Notes under the pieces: model-generated
The model's input: the letters and a program-made list of their open reading frames with translations, nothing else
Told to the model about the DNA's origin: nothing
Database searches by the model: none
Program-made: the position numbers and the translations under genes
NCBI GenBank assembly: GCA_000802095.1
Contig: JUEB01000009.1
Span: 124,001 to 188,000, forward strand
Direction: 5' to 3'
Source of the DNA: Peptococcaceae bacterium BICA1-7
Lineage (GTDB): Bacteria; Bacillota; Desulfotomaculia; Desulfotomaculales; Desulfocucumaceae
Length of the DNA: 64,000 nucleotides
Part shown: piece after piece, positions 57,957 to 64,000 of the stretch
How positions within the stretch are numbered: the first letter of the stretch is position 1
How the letters are laid out: each line of letters begins with the position of its first letter

Positions 57957-58565
57957 TTAAAGTCCGGCCACCTTTTTCATAAGAAATATGGCCAGTCCGG
58001 GCAAAAGCGCGTAGTCCTCGGTTTCCAGCTGCATGGGGGCAGAGGAGTCGAATAGTATATTTCCCGACGGGGGAAATTCATCATCCCCCTCCCATAGAAC
58101 AAAGGTTACCGGAACCTTGGGGAATATACTGACTGTCACAGCCCAGTCTCCCGCGTCAGCCTTTGCGCCGCCTATTTTTTCCCCTGCCTCAACAAGCTTT
58201 TCCGGCCTCCCTCCGAATATGGAAACCAGCGGCCTTATAGCCCTGTTGGTAAAGGGCGGAACATATATGGATCCGTTGGGGAGTTCCTTGAAGGTCACGT
58301 ACCTCCCGGTAAGAGCATGGTCGCTGGCGTGGGTAAGGTAATGAAGTATGCATACCCTGTTGGTAAGTGAAACCTCTCCACCCTCTTTTTCAGTGCATAT
58401 TTCCCCCGAGGGAAACTTTACTATATAACTGCTGTCTAAAAAAGGAACTGTAAAAACCCCGCTGTCAGGGTTGTACTGTACTGACGCCCGCCGGGCAATC
58501 TCCTCAGGGACAAGACCGGCCAGCTCCCTCAGGGCCTTTTCATGGGCGGGATTAAGATTAATCAA
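57957..58565 (-). CDS. DUF3786 domain protein
   Basis: The 202-residue protein is a DUF3786 member, with VFTVPFLDSSYIVKFPSGEI near 38, LHYLTHASDHALTGRYVTFK near 75, NGSIYVPPFTNRAIRPL near 97 and VTVSIFPKVPVTFVLWEGDD near 143. It corresponds to the C-terminal part of the FeS-DUF3786 protein at 11.2 kb but lacks the cysteine domain. The function of the family is unknown. It is divergent from the activase cluster at 58.8 kb, separated by 269 bases with no recognised signal. Confidence 0.8.
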   Translation of the reverse strand: MINLNPAHEKALRELAGLVPEEIARRASVQYNPDSGVFTVPFLDSSYIVKFPSGEICTEKEGGEVSLTNRVCILHYLTHASDHALTGRYVTFKELPNGSIYVPPFTNRAIRPLVSIFGGRPEKLVEAGEKIGGAKADAGDWAVTVSIFPKVPVTFVLWEGDDEFPPSGNILFDSSAPMQLETEDYALLPGLAIFLMKKVAGL

Positions 58566-58834
58566 TCTCTTCTACCTCCGGAAAAAATTTCTTCTATATT
58601 ATTAGTTTTCACCAACGCTATAACTTTTCCTCCCTTATTACAGGCTGCAGGGAACATCAATTTCCGACATTTTAGACCTGCCCCGGCCAGTGTCGGTAAA
58701 ATTATTGTTTACTGCCGAACTATAAGTATTGGAGGAATTTATTCCCCGGACATAGAATAAATTATGTTGCTTGTGCAAAATGGAATATATCGAATAACGA
58801 CAAGATATTTATATTTCAAGGGGGTTTTTAAGGT

Positions 58835-59833
58835 TTGGCAGCCCGGGTAGGTATTCCCAGTTCTCTTTTTTATTATGTGCACTTTCCCATGTGGCAAACA
58901 TTTTTCTCCGAGCTGGGCATTGAAGTTGTTGTCTCGGGGCAGACAACCAAGAATCTCCTTGACTCTGGAGTTAAAGAGGCTCTGGCCGATGCCTGTGTGC
59001 CTGTAAAACTCTTTTTCGGACATGTCATTTCCTTAAAGGACAAGGTTGACTATCTATTTGTGCCCCGTATGGTCTGTCTAAACCGTAAGACCATATACTG
59101 CCCCAAATTTTTAGGCCTCCCCGACATGATTCGCCACAGCCTGTCGGGACTACCTCCCCTTATCGATGTTCAGATGGATAACCGGGAGGGCTTTGCCGCA
59201 CAATGGAAGGCTTACCTTCAGATAGGCGGCATTTTCGGCTTTGGCAGGCTTAAGATACTGAGGGCTTATATAAAAGCCCTGGCAGCGGCCGGGCGGTTCA
59301 AATCCCTTCTACTAAAAGGTCTTAGCCCCCCCGAGGCCATTGATGCTCTCTTTAAAGGGGGCAGCGCCTCCCCGGCTGCCCTTAAAAAGGAGGGTCTTGT
59401 ATTTGCCGTGCTGGGCTACCCCTACGAGGTACACGATCCTTTCATAAGTGTGGGCCTGGTCAACAAGCTGAAAAAAATGGGTATTACCGTTATTACCATG
59501 GAAAATATATCACCGGCCAGACTGTCCAGGGCTAATCAGCTGGAAAAGAAAATGTTCTGGACCTTCAGCGATATAGCCCTAAACGCTGCCTATTACCTAT
59601 TCAGGGAGGGCGCCGTTGACGGCATCATTCACCTGACTGCCTTCGGCTGTGGACCTGACTCCATGGTTGACAAGCTGATGGAGCTTTCATCAAAGGACTA
59701 CCCTGACACCCCTTATATGAGCGTCACCATAGACGAGCACACCGGAGACGCCGGTATATCAACCAGGCTGGAGGCTTTTGTGGATATGGTCAAAAGGAAA
59801 AAGGAGGCCCGGGAGAAACTATGCCAAAGGTAA
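58835..59833 (+). CDS. 2-hydroxyacyl-CoA dehydratase activase-associated protein (DUF2229 type)
   Basis: The 332-residue protein starts VGIPSSLFYYVHFPMWQTFF and has GIEVVVSGQTTKNLLDSGVK near 35, EALADACVPVKLFFGHVISL and LFVPRMVCLNRKTIYCPKFL with cysteines that may bind FeS, features of DUF2229/HgdB-like proteins. The C-terminal SVTIDEHTGDAGISTRLEAF is repeated almost exactly in the next gene. In many Clostridia these regions are parts of one very long activase protein; here they are separate. TTG 58835 is the start, behind a weak AAGG. It overlaps the next gene by 13 bases. Confidence 0.75.
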   Translation: MAARVGIPSSLFYYVHFPMWQTFFSELGIEVVVSGQTTKNLLDSGVKEALADACVPVKLFFGHVISLKDKVDYLFVPRMVCLNRKTIYCPKFLGLPDMIRHSLSGLPPLIDVQMDNREGFAAQWKAYLQIGGIFGFGRLKILRAYIKALAAAGRFKSLLLKGLSPPEAIDALFKGGSASPAALKKEGLVFAVLGYPYEVHDPFISVGLVNKLKKMGITVITMENISPARLSRANQLEKKMFWTFSDIALNAAYYLFREGAVDGIIHLTAFGCGPDSMVDKLMELSSKDYPDTPYMSVTIDEHTGDAGISTRLEAFVDMVKRKKEAREKLCQR

Positions 59834-60918
59834 CTTTTCCCCGTATGGGAGAGTCCTACCGCACCTTTAAAATGCTTATGAACGACCTGGGCAACGAGGT
59901 CATCATACCGCCCAGACCCAATAAAAAGACCCTTGACCACGGGGTTCGCCACTCTCCCGAATTTGCCTGCCTGCCGCTTAAAATACTGACCGGCACCTAT
60001 GTTGAAACCTGCCAGATGGGTGCTGAAATAATAGTTACCAGCGGGGGCTCAGGGCCCTGCAGGGCTGGCCTATACGGGCAGCTTCACCAGAAAATACTGA
60101 AAAGCATCGGCTTTCCTGTGGACATAATAGTTTTTGAGGCTCCCAAGAGCCATCCCATAGACTTTATCAGAAAGGTAAACCGCCTTAACGCCGCCAGGCT
60201 TTCCTACCGGGGTGTGTGGGACTGTATTAAAAGAGGCTGGGAAAAGCTAAAATACCTTGATGACGCTGAAAAAGCGACCCATGTAGTCCGTCCCAGAGAA
60301 ATAAACAGGGGTGAAACCACAAGGGTTTACCGGGAAGTGCTGGAGTGGATTGACAGCGCCTATACCTTAAAAGAAATAAAGGAGGCTGGGAAGGCTGCCC
60401 TGGAGGCAATCCATCAGGTTCCCCAGGATAGCTCCAGACAGATACTGAAGGTGGGCCTGGTGGGTGAGATTTATGTCCTCCTGGAGCCGGCCAGCAACCT
60501 GGAGATGGAGGAAACACTGGGAAACCTGGGGGTGGAGGTGCACAGGTCAATGTTTCTTACCGGCTGGACCAGGGACAATACAGTAAAGGAAACCAGCGAG
60601 CACCTGTCGGTTAAAGACGCCGCCCGGCCATATATTCCTCTCTGCATAGGCGGCCACGGCCAGGAGACGGTGGGGCACACCATAATATACTCTAAAGAGG
60701 GCTATGACGGGGTGGTGCAGATGGCTCCCTTTACCTGCATTCCCGAAATTGTGGCCAGGACCATACTGACCAGTGTAAGCCGGGAGCACAACATACCGGT
60801 GCTTACCTTCTTTCTTGACGAGCAGACCGGCAAGGCCGGCATGTCCACCAGGGTGGAGGCCTTTGTAGACCTAATGCGCAGGAAGAAGGAAAGCGGCGAG
60901 CGGCCTGTGGCCAACTGA
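59821..60918 (+). CDS. 2-hydroxyacyl-CoA dehydratase (HgdB/HgdC-associated) domain protein
   Basis: The 365-residue protein shares its plan with the preceding gene: TFPRMGESYRTFKMLMNDLG, HSPEFACLPLKILTGTYVET, IVTSGGSGPCRAGLYGQLHQ and FLDEQTGKAGMSTRVEAFVD. The cysteine spacing recalls the HgdB family, whose members hold a 4Fe-4S cluster. No true HgdAB dehydratase substrate genes follow, so it is probably part of a stand-alone activase complex of unknown substrate. The start overlaps the previous gene by 13 bases. Confidence 0.75.
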   Translation: MPKVTFPRMGESYRTFKMLMNDLGNEVIIPPRPNKKTLDHGVRHSPEFACLPLKILTGTYVETCQMGAEIIVTSGGSGPCRAGLYGQLHQKILKSIGFPVDIIVFEAPKSHPIDFIRKVNRLNAARLSYRGVWDCIKRGWEKLKYLDDAEKATHVVRPREINRGETTRVYREVLEWIDSAYTLKEIKEAGKAALEAIHQVPQDSSRQILKVGLVGEIYVLLEPASNLEMEETLGNLGVEVHRSMFLTGWTRDNTVKETSEHLSVKDAARPYIPLCIGGHGQETVGHTIIYSKEGYDGVVQMAPFTCIPEIVARTILTSVSREHNIPVLTFFLDEQTGKAGMSTRVEAFVDLMRRKKESGERPVAN

Positions 60919-60956
60919 TTTTACATATATTCAGCTAGCAAGGGGAAGGAACTGTT

Positions 60957-61910
60957 ATGAGAGCATACCTAGGCATAGACGTGGGATCAGTGAGCACCAA
61001 TATAGTGGTTTTAAATGAAGAGAGTGAGGTGCTGGCCTCACTGTACATAAGGACAATGGGCCGTCCCCTGGAAGCAATACTATCCGGGCTGGACGAAGTC
61101 TCCGGACTTATCCCCCCAGGCACTGAAATCTGTGGCGCCGGGTCCACCGGCAGCGGCAGGTACCTGGCCGGTGTTATGATCGGGGCCGATGTTATTAAAA
61201 ACGAAATTACCGCCCACGCCGTGGCCGCCTCCATGTCTGTCCCCGACGTTCAGACAGTGCTGGAAATAGGCGGCCAGGACTCCAAGATAATTATCATGCG
61301 CAGCGGCATTGTCACCGACTTTGCCATGAACACTGTCTGCGCCGCCGGCACCGGTTCTTTTCTGGACCAGCAGGCCTCCAGGCTGAACATCCCCATAGCC
61401 GACTTCGGCGAGCTGGCCTTAAGCTCGGCGGTCCCGGTACGCATTGCCGGAAGGTGCACTGTTTTCGCCGAGTCTGACATGATTCACAAACAGCAGATGG
61501 GCTATAAGCTGAACGATATAATTAACGGCCTCTGTGAGGCTCTGGTCAGGAACTATCTCAATAATGTCGGAAAGGGCAAGGAAATACTCTCCCCTATTGT
61601 CTTCCAGGGAGGCGTGGCGGCAAATGCCGGCATCAAGGCGGCCTTTGAGAGGGCCCTTAGCCTGCCCATCATAATACCCGGGCACTTCGGGGTCATGGGG
61701 GCCATCGGTGCGGCACAACTGGCCAGGGAAGAGGTGGAGAAAACCGGCGCCACGCAATTCAAGGGGTTCAAGGTGGCCGGCCTTCCCTACCGGACAAGGA
61801 GTTTCGAGTGCGGAGGCTGTCCCAATAACTGCGAGATAGCCGAAATATACGAGGAAGACAGGGTCATCGGCCGCTGGGGCGCCCGTTGCCAGCGCTGGGA
61901 CGTAATGTAG
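60957..61910 (+). CDS. BadF/HgdC-type CoA-substrate enzyme activase ATPase
   Basis: The 317-residue ASKHA ATPase has LGIDVGSVSTNIVVL at the start, GAGSTGSGRYLAG near 60, LEIGGQDSKIII near 102, and the two cysteines that hold a 4Fe-4S cluster between subunits (NTVCAAGTGSFLDQQ near 128 and AGRCTVFAESD near 168). ATP hydrolysis lets such activases inject a low-potential electron into dehydratases. An extra C-terminal CGGCPNNCEIAE motif near 287 suggests a second metal site. AAGGGGAAGGA precedes ATG. Confidence 0.9.
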   Translation: MRAYLGIDVGSVSTNIVVLNEESEVLASLYIRTMGRPLEAILSGLDEVSGLIPPGTEICGAGSTGSGRYLAGVMIGADVIKNEITAHAVAASMSVPDVQTVLEIGGQDSKIIIMRSGIVTDFAMNTVCAAGTGSFLDQQASRLNIPIADFGELALSSAVPVRIAGRCTVFAESDMIHKQQMGYKLNDIINGLCEALVRNYLNNVGKGKEILSPIVFQGGVAANAGIKAAFERALSLPIIIPGHFGVMGAIGAAQLAREEVEKTGATQFKGFKVAGLPYRTRSFECGGCPNNCEIAEIYEEDRVIGRWGARCQRWDVM

Positions 61911-61916
61911 CAGGGA

Positions 61917-61974
61917 GGCCTTGGGGTAATACCTCCGGTCAGGAGACAGAATACAGGAGACAGGAGTTTTGCAG
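61917..61974 (+). repeat. family B dispersed repeat, copy B5 (partial)
   Basis: GGTAATACCTCCGGTCAGGA, GACAGAATACAGGAGACAGG. Same block as the left end of B6, 1.8 kb away. Confidence 0.65.
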
Positions 61975-62017
61975 GCCTTCCAGGTTTTTTAATAAATCAA
62001 AGCGGGGAGATGGAGAT

Positions 62018-62215
62018 TTGAGCCGTATGATCGCGGCATACGCGGCCTATATATCAGTTCTTATAATCATGGTAGTGTCTGCCCTCTGGGTTATGTGGGA
62101 CGCCTGGAAAAACAAAAAGCCCTGGGGAGAAATACTTGCATGGGGACTTTTCTCAGGGGCGTTTGTGATCCTGGGGCCGGTTTTATACGTGCTCTGGAAA
62201 AAGAAATTCGGATAG
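62018..62215 (+). CDS. small two-helix membrane protein (65 aa)
   Basis: TTG 62018 follows GGGGAG by 8 bases; ATG 62027 is a possible alternative. The peptide has two transmembrane helices (AAYAAYISVLIIMVVSALWV and GLFSGAFVILGPVLYVLW) joined by the charged loop DAWKNKKPWGEI. A clear terminator follows. I do not recognise a family. Confidence 0.55.
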   Translation: MSRMIAAYAAYISVLIIMVVSALWVMWDAWKNKKPWGEILAWGLFSGAFVILGPVLYVLWKKKFG

Positions 62216-62230
62216 ACTTACTTAATACAA

Positions 62231-62257
62231 AGGGCTGCTCACTGCAGCCTTATTTTT
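62231..62257 (+). terminator. rho-independent terminator
   Basis: GGCTGC and GCAGCC form a 6-bp stem around 5 bases, followed by TTATTTTTATA, 16 bases after the stop of the small membrane protein. Confidence 0.75.
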
Positions 62258-62318
62258 ATATTATAATCAGTATTATAACCCGTTGGCCTTTTTTGTCTTA
62301 GTTAAGTTATTTATAGCC

Positions 62319-62364
62319 TGTAGCTATTAATAGACGCCTTAAAAAGTGTCTACTAATAGCTACA
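62319..62364. repeat. 17-bp inverted repeat upstream of the second thiolase
   Basis: TGTAGCTATTAATAGAC and GTCTACTAATAGCTACA pair with one mismatch around a 12-base loop. It lies 140 bases before the thiolase start and has no T-run, so an operator or structured leader is more likely than a terminator. Confidence 0.55.
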
Positions 62365-62503
62365 CAAATTATATTTATATAATCTCCAAAATAGCGCCAT
62401 CAGGCTATTTGTTTGAATTTGAAGATATGGTATGAAAATTGCTATATAATATTTTATACTTTCTGAATATTGGGTCATAAATTTTGTACAGGAGATGGTA
62501 GGA

Positions 62504-63682
62504 TTGGGGAAAACCGTTATAGTAAGCGCTGCCAGAACGCCCTTCGGTAGGCTTGGAGGGGAGATTTCCTCCCTCAAGGCCGTGGATCTGGGCGGAATAG
62601 CCATAAGGGAGGCCATTAAAAGGGCCGGTATTGAGGACTCCACCATTGACAATGTAATTATGGGAATGGTCCTCCAGGGCGGGGCAGGGCAAATTCCTTC
62701 CCGTCAGGCCACCATAAAGGCCGGGTTGCCCTGGGAGGTCCCTTCGGAGACCATCAACAAGGTCTGCGCCTCGGGCCTGCGCAGTGTGACCATGGGAGAT
62801 CAGGCCATTCGGTGCGGTGATGCCGGTGTAATTGTGGCCGGGGGGATGGAGAGCATGAGCAATGCCCCCCATTTTGTCAGGGCCAGGTGGGGTCTAAGGA
62901 TGGGTGACGGGAAGCTCACCGACCTGATGGTGCACGACGGGCTGTGGTGCGCCTTCCATGACAAGCACATGGCCGTCCACGGGGGAAAAGTGGCCCGGGA
63001 GTACGAGGTATCCCGGGAGGAGCAGGACCAGTGGGCGCTGAGAAGCCACCAACTGGCGGTGGCCGCCCAGGACAAGGGGCTTCTGGACTGGGAAATAGTG
63101 CCAACGCCGGTGCCCCAGAAAAAAGGAGATCCCGTTTTGGCCGCCAGGGATGAAGGCCCCCGCCGGGACACCTCCATCGAGGCGCTGAGAAGGCTGCCGG
63201 CTTTATTCGATCCGGAAAACACCGTTACCGCGGGGAACGCCCCGGGTGTCAACGACGGGGCCGGGGCACTGGTGATCATGGCGGAGGAAAAGGCCGCCGG
63301 GCTGGGCATTAAGCCTCTGGCCACCATACTGGGACACGCCTCGGTATCACGGGAGGCTGCCTATATCGCCACCGTCCCGGGGCTTGCCATCAACAAGCTG
63401 CTGACGGCTAAGGGAATGAAGTCCGATCAGGTGGACCTCTATGAAATAAACGAGGCCTTTGCGGCAGTGACACTGGTAAGTTCTAAAATTTCGAATATCC
63501 CCCATGACCGCATAAATATAAACGGCGGCGCGGTGGCCTTCGGGCACCCCATAGGGGCCAGCGGGGCCAGAATACTGATGACCCTTATCAGCCAGCTGAG
63601 GCGCAGGGGCGGAGGCGCCGGAGTGGCGGCCATATGCAGCGGCGCCGCCCAGGGGGATGCGGTTCTTTTGAAAGTAGAGTGA
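62504..63682 (+). CDS. thiolase family protein (acetyl-CoA C-acyltransferase)
   Basis: The 392-residue thiolase has its nucleophile cysteine in [15 protein letters not shown] near 84, [18 protein letters not shown] near 344, and the second catalytic cysteine in [15 protein letters not shown] near 376, where the usual CIGGGQG is CSGAAQG. It probably handles a different beta-ketoacyl-CoA from the thl at 48.6 kb. The longest frame uses ATG 62495, directly against AGGAG; TTG 62504 gives normal spacing and the usual [13 protein letters not shown] start. It is followed by a repeat and then an acyl-CoA dehydrogenase, suggesting a second acyl-CoA oxidation locus. Confidence 0.9.
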   Translation: MGKTVIVSAARTPFGRLGGEISSLKAVDLGGIAIREAIKRAGIEDSTIDNVIMGMVLQGGAGQIPSRQATIKAGLPWEVPSETINKVCASGLRSVTMGDQAIRCGDAGVIVAGGMESMSNAPHFVRARWGLRMGDGKLTDLMVHDGLWCAFHDKHMAVHGGKVAREYEVSREEQDQWALRSHQLAVAAQDKGLLDWEIVPTPVPQKKGDPVLAARDEGPRRDTSIEALRRLPALFDPENTVTAGNAPGVNDGAGALVIMAEEKAAGLGIKPLATILGHASVSREAAYIATVPGLAINKLLTAKGMKSDQVDLYEINEAFAAVTLVSSKISNIPHDRININGGAVAFGHPIGASGARILMTLISQLRRRGGGAGVAAICSGAAQGDAVLLKVE

Positions 63683-63688
63683 CTGATT

Positions 63689-63907
63689 GGTCGGGAGACT
63701 GCCAGGAGGTAATACCTTCGGTCAGAAGACAGGATTTTGCATGAGTTGCTTTTATGCTTAACTCTGGTCTTTATATTCACATTTGTACAGCTAATAAGAA
63801 ATACCCTGGCAACTCCTGTCTCCTGTCTCCTGTCTCCTGACCTGAAAGCAATGCTGTTTAGCCTGTCTCCTGACCAAGGAGCAATGCCTGTTAGCAGTCT
63901 CCCTGCC
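63689..63907. repeat. family B dispersed repeat, copy B6 (complete)
   Basis: Left block TGGTCGGGAGACTGCCAGGA, GTAATACCTTCGGTCAGAAG; right block CTCCTGTCTCCTGTCTCCTG, then decayed tandem units CCTGTCTCCTGACC...GAGCAATGCC. The ends are inverted relative to each other. It lies between the thiolase and acyl-CoA dehydrogenase genes. Confidence 0.7.
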
Positions 63908-63938
63908 CGTAAAGAATTACCTGAAAGGAGGAATAGAA

Positions 63939-64000
63939 ATGCCCCTTCACCTAACCGATGAGCAGAAAATGATGAGAGACATGGTGCGCAAGCTGGCACA
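63939..64000 (+). CDS. acyl-CoA dehydrogenase, N-terminal fragment (runs off the right edge)
   Basis: GAAAGGAGG lies 7 bases before ATG 63939, and the visible 20 codons read MPLHLTDEQKMMRDMVRKLA, the standard first helix of acyl-CoA dehydrogenases (L-T-x-E-Q-x-M-x-R-D). It follows the second thiolase and probably belongs with it in acyl-CoA oxidation. Confidence 0.75.
   Translation, partial: MPLHLTDEQKMMRDMVRKLA

Overview
The window reads as chromosome of an anaerobic, spore-former-type Firmicute of the class Clostridia, most like the Peptococcaceae/Desulfotomaculum-Pelotomaculum or Syntrophomonas-type amino-acid and fatty-acid fermenters. This is inferred from gene content only: an [FeFe]-hydrogenase, a complete crotonyl-CoA/butyryl-CoA (beta-oxidation) module with EtfAB and an FeS oxidoreductase, lysine 2,3-aminomutase, 2-hydroxyacyl-CoA dehydratase-type activases, DUF3786 and DUF342 proteins, a sigma-54 activator, Amj, and strong AGGAGG ribosome sites with many TTG/GTG starts. 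Base composition is moderate, with an AT-richer patch at about 17.6-19.1 kb. No ribosomal RNA, phage, transposase or CRISPR was seen.

Layout. 0-1.8 kb: hydantoinase/oxoprolinase pair (end of hyuA, hyuB). 1.9-10.8 kb: EcsC-like protein, tRNA-Ala, a pyruvate-kinase-C-domain protein, cobT under a cobalamin riboswitch, type 2 IPP isomerase, a DUF342/FapA protein, a LarA-like protein, a DUF815 ATPase, and a zinc-ribbon membrane protein. 11.2-14.5 kb: MarR regulator plus FeS-DUF3786 protein, divergent from an [FeFe]-hydrogenase across a tandem palindromic operator. 14.7-17.4 kb: small proteins (one behind a candidate pseudoknot leader) and a capA-mutT operon. 17.6-22.9 kb: amj, DUF3795, DinG-like helicase, ccdA-tlpA. 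23.0-32.7 kb: an amino-acid block with bifunctional proline dehydrogenase/P5C dehydrogenase behind a sigma-54 promoter, its likely CBS-PAS-AAA+ activator, and livJHMGF. 32.8-39.6 kb: DMT exporter, sdpR-sdpI-type pair, ablA-ablB (N-acetyl-beta-lysine), polar amino-acid ABC transporter. 39.8-46.2 kb: GH57 and GH77 glucan enzymes, uspA-crcB-crcB. 46.6-54.1 kb: crt, hbd, thl, FeS oxidoreductase, etfA, etfB, acyl-CoA dehydrogenase. 54.9-58.6 kb: glgA, minC, NUDIX, second DUF3786. 58.8-64.0 kb: three-gene 2-hydroxyacyl-CoA dehydratase activase set, a second thiolase and the start of another acyl-CoA dehydrogenase.

Together the genes describe amino-acid uptake and oxidation (Liv, PutA, polar amino-acid ABC, hyu), acyl-CoA oxidation/reduction feeding Etf and FeS carriers, hydrogen cycling, glycogen turnover and osmolyte synthesis.

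The intergenic DNA is unusually rich in dispersed elements: six copies of a roughly 200-bp element with terminal inverted repeats (family A), at least six copies of a second family based on TCCTGTCTCC/TTCCGACC blocks (family B), and one heptamer-rich element (family C). Other points worth attention are the pseudoknot-like leader at 14.74-14.82 kb, the sigma-54 promoter of putA, two genes (livF, marR) that appear to start at AUA, and the non-canonical H-cluster motif of the hydrogenase.
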